Assembly: GCF_000812465.1 (NCBI RefSeq)
Contig: NZ_JWMA01000011.1
Coordinates: forward strand, 1 to 53,403
Source of the DNA: Cupriavidus sp. IDO
GTDB lineage: Bacteria; Pseudomonadota; Gammaproteobacteria; Burkholderiales; Burkholderiaceae
Length of the DNA: 53,403 nucleotides
Direction of reading: 5' to 3'
Shown: piece after piece, positions 42,533 through 50,749 of the stretch
How the letters are laid out: each line of letters starts with the position of its first letter
Position numbering within the stretch: the first letter of the stretch is position 1
Notes under the pieces: generated by a model
What the model saw: only the letters and a program-made list of their open reading frames with translations
Told to the model about the DNA's origin: nothing
The model's database searches: none
Program-made: the position numbers and the translations under genes

Positions 42533-43098
42533 ATTTGCGGTGTAGGGGTCGGCATCCCCAATGCAATTCCCATTTCAACCGGTGGCGCAAGCGCACTCGT
42601 GGCGGTGAAACACATTGGAGATGGGAGAACTGACTGGGCGAAAATTGATCCTTATCTAATTGCTATTTACGCTCGCCATTCTGAATTTTTTTGCCCAGGA
42701 GCATCTTGCTCCAAAACTGACTCACTGCGAAGGTTCCGTGAAACGTTTTCATACTCAGTTGAAGCGCATTCAAATAACTCGTCATGATGTAATCACGAAT
42801 CGAATCAGCGCCTTAGTACACTACAGCAAGAAGACTTACAATACAAACATAAATTTATCGTGCAAGGCTCATAACGACATATTATTTGCTGCGATATGCG
42901 CTGCATTTCCGAGTTTTGACAGGAAAAACAACAAAATATAACTCATTATAAAATATCAAATCGCAAAATTGAATAATATACAAACTCAACCAATTAAATT
43001 AAATCAATTGAATTATTAAATGCGCATTGCCAAATCCATGTGGTTTTATCTATCGTTGTTTTGCGGCGCCTTTGCTGCCAACCAACCATGGAGTTCTC
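42533..43098. other. AT-rich intergenic region upstream of the peptide cluster
   Basis: From about 42640 to 43050 the base composition falls far below that of the surroundings, with long A/T runs around 42930-43020. No gene with a known domain is visible; a 93-codon plus-strand frame (42660-42941) has no start signal and looks noncoding. A possible promoter is TTGCCA (43025-43030) with TATCTA-like bases about 15-17 bp further on. The AT-rich DNA suggests acquisition from another source and probably carries the cluster's regulatory sites. Confidence 0.55.
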
Positions 43099-43194
43099 AT
43101 GAAAAAGATTGCCCTCGAACCGACGCTCTCCTATCAATCGAACGACGCCTATAACAACATCTATTCCGCTCCCTTGGCCCGACGCATGATCTGA
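43099..43194 (+). CDS. Putative 31-residue RiPP precursor peptide
   Basis: ATG 43099 stands five bases after GGAG and opens a 31-codon frame: MKKIALEPTLSYQSNDAY, then NNIYSAPLARRMI and TGA. It is too short for usual gene callers. The basic MKKI start, a middle rich in Ser, Asn and Tyr, and a basic ARRMI end fit a leader-plus-core peptide. There is no signal peptide and no Cys. Right after it come alternative hairpins and then enzymes typical of peptide modification. Hydroxyl groups for carbamoylation are available (Ser, Thr, Tyr). That it is the substrate is inference; the alternative is a short upstream regulatory peptide. Confidence 0.55.
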   Translation: MKKIALEPTLSYQSNDAYNNIYSAPLARRMI

Positions 43195-43201
43195 CGGCAC
43201 T

Positions 43202-43236
43202 CCGCCCCGGCAGGGCGGCAAGTCCGAGCCGGGGCG
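43202..43236 (+). promoter_or_regulatory. Two mutually exclusive hairpins between peptide gene and dehydrogenase gene
   Basis: CGCCCCGGC (43203-43211) pairs perfectly with GCCGGGGCG (43228-43236), while CCGCCC (43202-43207) can instead pair with GGGCGG (43213-43218). The two stems share bases, so only one can form. There is no T-run. Such a structure after a precursor gene could stabilise the short transcript or reduce read-through, giving more peptide than enzyme. Confidence 0.6.
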
Positions 43237-43273
43237 CATACCTCGCAACACCTGTTTATTCCGGGAGGTTTGC

Positions 43274-44329
43274 TTGACACCGTCCATCTTTCTCCGCGTC
43301 ATCGATGGAAGATTGATCCTGTGGAACTACGCCACGCATGATCAATATGAGATCGATATCCCGCACCTAGAGCGAATCATTCAGCTGTCGAACGGATCGG
43401 TAGTCGGCAGCAGCGCCATTGACAAGACCATCGTGGCTTCCGGCTGCCTGGACCATACCGACCCTCCGGCTTGGAGATGGGATTGTCTTTCCAGGATTTT
43501 CCACATCGGCACGCAGATAGGCCTGCGTCCGGGAGGAGCCATGCAGCAAGGCGATGCCTACCGTGGCTACATCGAGTACTGCGCATCCATCGTGCACAAG
43601 ATTCCCGAGCTCAAGGTAGAACGCCCTGGCAAGGTGGTTGCCCTTCCGCCCCCGGATCTTTCGGCGCTGGGCGATGCCACCCTGCGTCAGGCCCTGCATG
43701 AGCGGCAGACTTGCCGCTCATTCGATGCCGAAGCGCTTCCGCTTGGCGAAGTCTCAACTGCCCTCTGGGCCACGTTCGGCACGGTGCATGGCGAGACGCG
43801 GGAGGACCTCGAAGCGCAAGGACTGATGCCGATCGGATACCGGCGCACCTCCCCATCCGGAGGCGGCCTTCACCCGAGCGAAGCCTACCTTGTCGCCATG
43901 CGGGTCTCCGGTCTTGCGCCGGGCATCTATCACTATCGCTCCCATCGACACGAGCTGTCCGTCGTCCAGCAAGGCTTCGTGCCGGACGAGCTCGGGTCGC
44001 TGCTTTGCGCGCAGACTTTTGCCAATGACCTGTCGTACGGCGTTTTCGTGACATGCCGGTTCGACAAGATGTGGTGGAAGTATCCGCATTCCCGCGCCTA
44101 TCGTGTCGCACTGCTCGATATTGGCTGCCTGACGCAGACGTTCCAGCTTGTCTGCGCTGCCCGCGGCATTCAATCGTGGCCGACGGGTTACTTCATGGAT
44201 CACGAAATCAACGAACGGCTTGGCGTCGATACCGACAGAGAATCCGTCATGTTCTTCCTTGGGGCTGGGAAAGGAAATGGCGCCATCGCCCGGGAAGCGC
44301 TCAGCGTGCTGCGGGAACTCGCGGGCTAA
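43274..44329 (+). CDS. SagB-type (nitroreductase-fold) peptide dehydrogenase
   Basis: A 351-residue product with a TTG start (MTPSIFLRVIDGRLILWNYA) five bases after GGGAGG. Residues 1-110 form an N-terminal extension of the kind seen in SagB-type proteins, possibly a winged-helix peptide-binding part. Residues about 135-345 are the FMN-binding nitroreductase-like domain: LHERQTCRSFDAEALPLGEV, TSPSGGGLHPSEAYLVAMRV, PGIYHYRSHRHELSVVQ, then AYRVALLDIGCLTQTFQLVC and VMFFLGAGKGNG. Known relatives oxidise azolines to azoles in thiazole/oxazole-modified microcins. No YcaO cyclodehydratase is present here, so another oxidation (for example desaturation) is possible. It lies 9 bp before the carbamoyltransferase gene. 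Confidence 0.85.
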   Translation: MTPSIFLRVIDGRLILWNYATHDQYEIDIPHLERIIQLSNGSVVGSSAIDKTIVASGCLDHTDPPAWRWDCLSRIFHIGTQIGLRPGGAMQQGDAYRGYIEYCASIVHKIPELKVERPGKVVALPPPDLSALGDATLRQALHERQTCRSFDAEALPLGEVSTALWATFGTVHGETREDLEAQGLMPIGYRRTSPSGGGLHPSEAYLVAMRVSGLAPGIYHYRSHRHELSVVQQGFVPDELGSLLCAQTFANDLSYGVFVTCRFDKMWWKYPHSRAYRVALLDIGCLTQTFQLVCAARGIQSWPTGYFMDHEINERLGVDTDRESVMFFLGAGKGNGAIAREALSVLRELAG

Positions 44330-44338
44330 GGAGTCGTA

Positions 44339-45940
44339 ATGCGCCTGCTCGCCATGAAGCTTGGTCACGATGGCAGTCTGGCGTATGTTGCCGACGGCCG
44401 TCTCGAGTTCTCCTTCGAAGCCGAAAAGGACTCTGGCATGCGATACGCCCCGATCGGTGCCACGGACTTCCTCGACGCCATGCGACACACGCCGGAGATG
44501 CCAGACGTCCTGGTGACCAGCGGCTGGTCCACCGGCGCCGATCCCACGGGGCGCGCCATTGGGGCGGGATACCTGGGTCTTGAGCCTCCGCTTGTATTGG
44601 AAAGCAAGTGCTTCGGGCAGCCCGTCAGATGGGTCAGCTCGTCGCACGAGCGCTCCCATTTGATGAGCGCATACGCGCTGTCTCCTTTTCCGCAAGGCGA
44701 ACCGTGCTACGCGCTGATCTGGGAGGGACATATCGGCGCGTTCTACTCGATCGACGCGTCGCTCGGCATGGAACGCCTTGCTAACATCATGGTCGGTCCG
44801 GGTATCCGCTATGCGTTTGCCTACGGTCTGGTCGATCCAACATTCTCACTCGCGCGCGGGCAGATTCGCCTGAGCGACGCAGGCAAGCTGATGGCGCTCG
44901 CGGCGTTCTCGCCGCCGACAACCCCGTCCCGCAACGAGGCTGCCTTGTTGGACAAGATCTTCGCCAGGCCACTGGCCGTGCCTCACCTGCACAAGTCGGA
45001 TTTTCGGCATCTCGATGTCTACAATTGCGGGCTGGACTCGGCGCAGGCAGGGCGGGTGGCACGCCTGATATCCGACTGGATTTTTCACACGTTCCTCCAG
45101 GCCGTGGAACCACTGGTGCGGGAAAAACGTCCCTTGCTGATTGGGGGCGGGTGCGGACTGAACTGCGAATGGAATCGCCGCTGGCTGGATTCCGGGCTGT
45201 TTTCCGATGTTTTCATCCCTCCATGTGCCAATGACGTCGGTTCCGCACTTGGCTCGGCCGCCGATGCGCAATGGCACCTTACTGGGAATGCAAAGCTTAA
45301 CTGGAACGTCTATTGCGGCCAGACATTTGTGGATGACGTGGGATACGCGACGGCGCGCCAGCTTGGGCCGTTCACGCGGATGCCTGGCGGAACGGAAGCC
45401 ATCGCGGACGCGCTGCAGCGCGGCAACGTACTGGGATGGGTTGCCGGCCGTGCCGAGATGGGGCCCCGAGCGCTGGGAAACCGCTCCATTCTCGCTGCGC
45501 CGTTCGACAAGACGATGCTCGACCGGCTGAATACGATCAAGCGACGAGAATCCTTCCGGCCAATCGCCCCCGTCTGTCTGGAGGAAGAGATCGCGACCCA
45601 CTTTGATCTGGAACGCCCGAGTCCGTACATGCTCTATTTCTGCAAGGTGAAATCCCGCGACCGGTTGCGGGCCGTTACCCACGTCGACGGGTCGTCCCGG
45701 GTCCAGTCCGTGAATGCCGTACAGAATCCGCTGCTGTATCGACTGCTTTCCGAGTTCAAGGCGCTGACGCATTTCGGGGTGCTATGCAACACGTCGCTGA
45801 ACTTCAACGGTACTGGCTTCATCAATCGGACATCCGATCTTGTACGTTACGCAGAGAGCGCGGGGCTGGATGGCTTCGCTATCGACGGCGTACTGTTCAG
45901 CCGGGATCCGCGCAGGTCCACAAACACAATGACTGTATGA
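44339..45940 (+). CDS. NodU/CmcH-type carbamoyltransferase
   Basis: A 533-residue product; ATG 44339 follows GGAG. Residues 1-370 form a Kae1-like domain (MKLGHDGSLAYVADGRLEFS, the metal-site HERSHLMSAYALS, and GGGCGLNCEWNRRWLDSGLF). Residues about 370-533 form the carbamoyltransferase C-terminal domain with the signature GRAEMGPRALGNRSILAAPF. Family members (NodU, CmcH, TobZ) transfer a carbamoyl group from carbamoyl phosphate, via carbamoyladenylate, to a hydroxyl of a small molecule. Next to a precursor peptide and a SagB-type enzyme, O-carbamoylation of a Ser, Thr or Tyr side chain is a sensible hypothesis. The stop overlaps the exporter start (ATGA). Confidence 0.9.
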   Translation: MRLLAMKLGHDGSLAYVADGRLEFSFEAEKDSGMRYAPIGATDFLDAMRHTPEMPDVLVTSGWSTGADPTGRAIGAGYLGLEPPLVLESKCFGQPVRWVSSSHERSHLMSAYALSPFPQGEPCYALIWEGHIGAFYSIDASLGMERLANIMVGPGIRYAFAYGLVDPTFSLARGQIRLSDAGKLMALAAFSPPTTPSRNEAALLDKIFARPLAVPHLHKSDFRHLDVYNCGLDSAQAGRVARLISDWIFHTFLQAVEPLVREKRPLLIGGGCGLNCEWNRRWLDSGLFSDVFIPPCANDVGSALGSAADAQWHLTGNAKLNWNVYCGQTFVDDVGYATARQLGPFTRMPGGTEAIADALQRGNVLGWVAGRAEMGPRALGNRSILAAPFDKTMLDRLNTIKRRESFRPIAPVCLEEEIATHFDLERPSPYMLYFCKVKSRDRLRAVTHVDGSSRVQSVNAVQNPLLYRLLSEFKALTHFGVLCNTSLNFNGTGFINRTSDLVRYAESAGLDGFAIDGVLFSRDPRRSTNTMTV

Positions 45941-47175
45941 CGAACCTGCAATCGGTGCCGGGATACCGCACACTTGCTGCCGCCCGCGTGCTGAGTTCAA
46001 CCATTCTCTGGGTGGACTTCACGCTGGTCTTTTCGCTGCTTGGGTACTACTGGCAGGCCGATGCGGCCACCATCGGCGTGGCTTCCGCCTTGTATGGCCT
46101 GCCAGGATTACTTCTCGGCCCGTTCTTTGGCGCGCTCGCGGATCGCGTCAGTCCTGTCGCCATGCTTGTCGTCAGCTACCTGGCGCGCGCTCTTACTTCC
46201 CTTCTGCTGCTCTTCGCCCCTGACATTCACCTCTTTGTTCTGTTGGTCTTCCTCAAAGGCCTGGCTAACCTTGGTGCCATGCCCGCAGAGCAGGTCATTG
46301 TCCGGATGATGCTGTCGAAAGAACAGTTTGTTTTCAACGCCAGCATCATGACCACCATCGATCAGTTGACCAAGATATGTGCACCGCTGGTGGGAGCGGG
46401 CATGGCGAGCCTGCATCATCCGATGGCCGGATTCGGCCTGTCCGCGACATTGGGGCTGGCCGGCATCCTGTGTGTGTACCCGCTGCGAAAGCAAGTCGGG
46501 ATGTCGAAGCGTGAAGAAGGCGGCAAGCAGGCACGCCGCCACCTCCACGCACTGTTCTTGCTGGCGCGCGACAATGCAGTGTTCAGGCGGGCTTTCGTCG
46601 CTGCCGTCTCCCAGACGGCAATTCTTGGCTTGTATGACCCCTTGCTGGCGCTTTTCCTGAAAGAGAAAGGCATGCCCGCTGCCACCTTCGGCATGATCGT
46701 CAGTAGTACCGCGGCCGGTGCCATTCTTGGCGCCCTGATCTTCAAGCAGGTTCATGCGGGAAGCAGACATTGCACGGCAACCATCGGCCTGGCGGGTTTC
46801 GGGTTGACGGTGGCGATCCCGGGATTGCTGGCTTGGGCGGCTATCGGCATGCCGGTCTGGCTGCTGCTGGCATTCTGGGTGGCAAACGGCTGCTTCTACG
46901 GTCTCACGGCCATGGGCTTCGGGGTCGCCATGCAGCAACAATGCCAGCTCGAGTCCATCGGCACTGTCAGCGCCACTGCCAGAAGCGTGCAGCTCGCGGC
47001 CCTGGTACTGGGGCCGTTGGCCGGCGCGGCGCTGGCCAAACCGCTGGGAATCTCCCTCGTCTTCGTCCTAAGCGGCACGATCGCCATCGTGATCGGAGGT
47101 GTTCTTGGACGGGCACCGCGAACCGGGATGCAGCCGCCACTCCTGAAGCCGCCGGTCGAACAAGAACGTCCATGA
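45937..47175 (+). CDS. MFS-type exporter of the peptide cluster
   Basis: A 412-residue inner-membrane protein with about 12 hydrophobic segments, starting at ATG 45937, which overlaps the carbamoyltransferase stop by four bases (translational coupling). The GPFFGALADRVSPVAMLVVS loop is the MFS motif A variant seen in drug/macrolide-type exporters, and LLSKEQFVFNASIMTTIDQL is typical of that MFS group. It probably exports the finished product or gives self-protection. A scrap of a related transporter lies upstream at 42076. The C-terminal tail is basic and cytoplasmic. Confidence 0.9.
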   Translation: MTNLQSVPGYRTLAAARVLSSTILWVDFTLVFSLLGYYWQADAATIGVASALYGLPGLLLGPFFGALADRVSPVAMLVVSYLARALTSLLLLFAPDIHLFVLLVFLKGLANLGAMPAEQVIVRMMLSKEQFVFNASIMTTIDQLTKICAPLVGAGMASLHHPMAGFGLSATLGLAGILCVYPLRKQVGMSKREEGGKQARRHLHALFLLARDNAVFRRAFVAAVSQTAILGLYDPLLALFLKEKGMPAATFGMIVSSTAAGAILGALIFKQVHAGSRHCTATIGLAGFGLTVAIPGLLAWAAIGMPVWLLLAFWVANGCFYGLTAMGFGVAMQQQCQLESIGTVSATARSVQLAALVLGPLAGAALAKPLGISLVFVLSGTIAIVIGGVLGRAPRTGMQPPLLKPPVEQERP

Positions 47176-47373
47176 GACCGCATGCAGAGCCGGACCATGC
47201 GGCAGCCGCGGCACGGGTTCTGCAGCAGAGTTAACGACGCCAGTAGGCAGTGAGATGACGGCCTCTTTCATTGATTCTCATCTTGCCCTCATCGAAGAAA
47301 TGAAATTTCGCTGAGCAAATTGTCGTCGCGGTCGGTTCTTTTGAATTTTATTCCACAGTATGGATTGACTATC

Positions 47374-47775
47374 GTGAAATCAAACACATCACTCCGCGCC
47401 GTGCTGGCTGCAGCGTCTCTGGCAGCGCTTTTCGCGGCGCCCCACACGGCGCAGGCTTTCAGTGTGACGAACGCCAACGGTCTTTCGCCATTCAACGCGG
47501 TCACTCACTGGGCTTCGGAAGTCGACTACGGGGTGATATGGGCGCCGCGCACCTTTGCCGGCATGGTGGATTTCGTTGCGCCGGAACGCGACGTCCACGG
47601 CGATTTCCGCATAGCTGTGGAGGCGCTGGTCAGCGGTGCGGCATATGGGCGCGCTAACGTGTACTGCATCCCACCGTCCGAACTCCAAGCCACAACGATC
47701 ATCGACGAGCGTATGCGCCTCGTCTACGTGATCGGCCGCCCTACGGGGCGGCCCTGCGTACGTGCGTATCCATAG
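47374..47775 (+). CDS. Hypothetical exported protein
   Basis: A 133-residue product from GTG 47374 (KSNTSLRAVLAAASLAALFA, then APHTAQA cleavage region), so the mature protein of about 105 residues should be periplasmic or secreted. The mature part reads FSVTNANGLSPFNAVTHWAS, then IWAPRTFAGMVDFVAPERDV, with a Cys pair (YCIPP and RPCVRAYP) that could form a disulfide. No known domain is recognised. A TTG at 47320 would add 18 residues that look untranslated. It stands about 200 bp after the exporter, so it may or may not belong to the cluster. Confidence 0.65.
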   Translation: MKSNTSLRAVLAAASLAALFAAPHTAQAFSVTNANGLSPFNAVTHWASEVDYGVIWAPRTFAGMVDFVAPERDVHGDFRIAVEALVSGAAYGRANVYCIPPSELQATTIIDERMRLVYVIGRPTGRPCVRAYP

Positions 47776-47834
47776 GCCCCCGCACCCCACTTCTAGTTGG
47801 CAGTCACGCTTCCAGTGGAAGAGCATTTGATGGG

Positions 47835-48140
47835 ATGCTCGGCAAAGCAATCGAGCACCTCGTCGTGGAGCAACGACCGTCGTCAGACTGGGTGGGGGCC
47901 TACGAACAGATCAGCACGCCCGCGCCGTCGCTTCGCAAGCACCTATTTGAGATGGCGCGCACTTCTACCGGCAACGAGGCAAGCCTAGTGTCGGCCTGCT
48001 TTGTTCATATCGACGAACTACGCGACAGACACGGAGTCGCTTCAGGCGAGCCACGACATCCAGATATCGAGTCCGGGGCACCATGGCCGTTGCCGACGCA
48101 TGGCGGTTCGGCACGAGGCGCGGCGGGAAAGTCACCATGA
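47835..48140 (+). CDS. Possible C-terminal fragment of an uncharacterised protein
   Basis: A 101-codon frame with protein-like sequence in the middle: VGAYEQISTPAPSLRKHLFE, ACFVHIDELRDRHGVASGEP, RHPDIESGAPWP. I recognise no family with confidence. No good ribosome binding site precedes ATG 47835, and the tail (THGGSARGAAGKSP) looks noncoding. It may be a piece of a larger gene. Confidence 0.3.
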   Translation: MLGKAIEHLVVEQRPSSDWVGAYEQISTPAPSLRKHLFEMARTSTGNEASLVSACFVHIDELRDRHGVASGEPRHPDIESGAPWPLPTHGGSARGAAGKSP

Positions 48141-48259
48141 TCGACGCCGTGAACATCGCCCTCTTGAGCGGCAGAGGTGACCTGTGATGGCCGTGCGCGC
48201 CGGCGGTCGCGGCGCGGAGGTAGCTGCGGGTATTGTGCTGCCTTCGGCCCGTGGTGCGA

Positions 48260-48895
48260 TCAGGCCGATTCCATGCCCAGAGTGAGCGTGCCCGCGCTCA
48301 CCATGACCGCGCCGCCGGTGTAGCCGAAGCGGCGCTGCGCGGCCGCGCTGGTCAGTCGCTTGGCAAGCAGCTTGGCGGCCAGCGCATACATCAACGCGTT
48401 GGCGACGGCCAGGCACACGAAGGTCGGCAGCAAGATCACGCTTTGCGATAGGAAGGTCTGATCGGCCGACATGAACTGCGGCACGAAGGCGACGAAGAAG
48501 ACGATGCTCTAGGGGTTTAGCGCGGTCACCGTCCAAGCCGACAGGAAGCGGCGGCGCGCGGATTGCTGCTGCACGGGGATGGCAGTTTCGGGTGCGTCGT
48601 CGCGCAGGCGGCGAGCGCTCACGATGGACTTGATGCCCAGGTACGCGAGGTACGAACCGCCGACGAGCTTGAGCGCCGTAAACGCCGTGACCGAGGCTGC
48701 CAGCAGGGCGCCCGCGCCGGCCAGCGAGACCGTCATCGCGGTCGTATCGCCAGCCGCCACGCCCGCGACCGTGCTCCAGGCCGAGCGGCCGCGGTTGGCC
48801 AGCGAATCACCAATCACCAGCAAGATGGTCGGGCCGGGAATGAGCAGGATGATGATGCTGGTGCCGATGGAGGCCAGTCAAGTGTGAAGGGTCAT
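48260..48895 (-). pseudogene. LysE/RhtB-family exporter gene with two in-frame stop codons
   Basis: The 212-codon minus-strand frame starts at ATG 48895 and keeps one frame throughout, with the family pattern: IIILLIPGPTILLVIGDSLA NRGR, GVAAGDTTAMTVSLAGAGAL, LVGGSYLAYLGIKSIVS, TALNP(stop)SIVFFVAFVPQF, ALMYALAAKLLAKRL, GGAVMVSAGTLTLG. A TGA replaces the usual Trp at codon 6 and a TAG at about 48509-48511 replaces the usual Lys in LNPKSIVFF. Length and frame are otherwise perfect, so it is a recently inactivated amino-acid exporter (or carries sequencing errors). Confidence 0.88.
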
Positions 48896-49842
48896 GGTGG
48901 GCTCTCTTCTTGGGAATGAGGTGATAAGAGTTATCCATGAAATTTTGGGGGCGTCAAATGGCAGGGGATAAGCTCAGGCAGCCTCGAACGCATGCGTGGC
49001 ACCGGCGCCCGCCCCCCCAAAAAAAAGACTGTGCCCACGTTGCTGCGCGAGGCTGAGCGCTAGGCCCGGCTGGAGCGCAGCGTGCGACTGATGTTCCTGG
49101 ACAAGGGGCGTGCATCAGGTGCGAAGCCTCCGCGCCTTCGGCGCTGCGCGCTGCGCTTGCTCTCCGGGGAATCGGCCTGCGGCCCATCCCCGCCGCGCGT
49201 GGCTTGGCGCCCCTGTAATACCGCCGGGCCGGCTCGCGCCGAATCGGCCAGAAGACAGCCGCTACAGTAGCGGCAGAACCAGCATCATGATGCCTTGAGC
49301 ACGAGGATCACCTTGCTGGATATGCAGCGCATTCCACCTTGAAGTCTGGGCGTCCCCGGCCAAGAGCACATGGCCGGGCGCGCTGTCGTGCGGCGCATCG
49401 AGCCTCGCTGCGCGAGTCTCGCCCCTGTCGGGCTTCCATCGTTCCCTCGCTCCGCTCGGCTGACGCCTCCGGCCCGGCTTCCTGATCCGGGCCTGCGCGC
49501 TTCGCTTGCGTGGGGTCTGCGCCAATTGCGGCCGGTTGCCTGTCCAGCCGTCTTCTTTCGCTCATCACCTTGTCGGCGACTGTAGCCCGCGGCCGTGTGC
49601 CATCAAGGCGCGCCGGGCCGTGTCCTCGGCTTCGCCTGTGGGCCGCACCAACCCGGCGCTTTTCTCCTTGACGGCCCCCGTCCGCGCGCTCCTGACCGTC
49701 GCGGGCGATGAACTCAGGAAAGACGGTGGCAACGAGGCCGGCCCAGGTCTCCGCGCCGACCCCACCGGAAAAGCCGAAAGGCGGGCTCCGAATCTAGGAA
49801 TCCGGTGGTTTTCGACAGCTAACCCTTGTCAGGAGAAAGATC
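48896..49842. other. Leader region of the DUF932/ParB unit, no gene recognised
   Basis: Frames here lack domains. The region contains several GC-rich inverted segments and, before ATG 49843, the sequence CAGGAGAAAGATC, which is a strong ribosome binding site. The approximately 500 bp before the DUF932 gene resemble the long GC-rich leaders seen upstream of such genes on integrative elements. A short hydrophilic frame at 49082-49298 is not convincing. Confidence 0.45.
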
Positions 49843-50670
49843 ATGCAACTTGCATCCCGCTTCGCTTCCCTCTCGCCGGTGCTGCGCTCGGAATTCCCCT
49901 TGTCCGACGACCAAATCCGCAGCGTAGCCCCGTCCATCTTCGCAGTAGCCCCACATGGCAGTCGTTCAGAGCGATACCGCTATATCCCCACCGTCACGGT
50001 ATTGGACGAGCTGCGCCGCGAAGGCTTCCAACCCTTCATGGTCTGTCAGACACGCGTGCGGCAGGACGACCGCCGCGAATACACCAAGCACTTGATCCGG
50101 CTGCGCCACGCCAGCCAGATCAATGGCAGCGAGGCCAACGAGATCATTCTGCTGAATTCGCACGATGGCACGAGCAGCTACCAGATGCTGGCCGGCATGC
50201 TGCGCTTCGTGTGCCAGAACGGCCTTGTTTGCGGCGATACCGTCGCCGATGTGCGCGTGCCCCACAAGGGCGACGTGGCCGGGCAGGTCATCGAGGGGGC
50301 TTACGAGGTTCTGCGCGGATTCGAACGCGTGCAGGAATCCCGAGAAGCCATGCAGGCTGTCACGCTGGACGACGGGGAGTCGAAGGTGTTCGCCCGCGCC
50401 GCGCTGGCCCTCAAGTACGACGACCCGGAGAAGCCCGCGCCGATTACGGCATCGCAAGTCCTGATGCCGCGTCGCCTGGATGACCGCCGCGCCGACCTAT
50501 GGAGCGTGTTCAACCGCACGCAGGAAAACCTCATCAAAGGCGGCCTGTCCGCTCGCGCGGTCAACGGGCGCCGCCAGCGCACCCGCCCCGTACAGGGCAT
50601 CGATAGCGACATCCGCCTGAATCGCGCCCTGTGGCTGCTGGCTGATGGCATGCGCCAGTTGAAGGCCTGA
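49843..50670 (+). CDS. DUF932 domain protein
   Basis: A 275-residue soluble product. DUF932 pattern: RYRYIPTVTVLDELRREGFQ, HLIRLRHASQINGSEANEII, LLNSHDGTSSYQMLAGMLRF then VCQNGLVCGDTVADVRVPHK GD. The family is known from plasmids, prophages and integrative elements, where it often lies just before a ParB-like gene, as here (80 bp gap). Its function is unknown; a role in element maintenance is usually assumed from the context. Confidence 0.9.
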   Translation: MQLASRFASLSPVLRSEFPLSDDQIRSVAPSIFAVAPHGSRSERYRYIPTVTVLDELRREGFQPFMVCQTRVRQDDRREYTKHLIRLRHASQINGSEANEIILLNSHDGTSSYQMLAGMLRFVCQNGLVCGDTVADVRVPHKGDVAGQVIEGAYEVLRGFERVQESREAMQAVTLDDGESKVFARAALALKYDDPEKPAPITASQVLMPRRLDDRRADLWSVFNRTQENLIKGGLSARAVNGRRQRTRPVQGIDSDIRLNRALWLLADGMRQLKA

Positions 50671-50749
50671 CCCTCGCGGAGGGGCTTTCACCATTAAAGG
50701 CCCCTCCGTTCCTCTCGCTGCTGTGCCTGTCACGAATGGAGATACCACG

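Noticed and set aside
42660..42941. 93-codon frame in the AT-rich region as a second precursor peptide or toxin.
   Set aside because: No ribosome binding site, no recognisable pattern, and a composition expected for noncoding AT-rich DNA.
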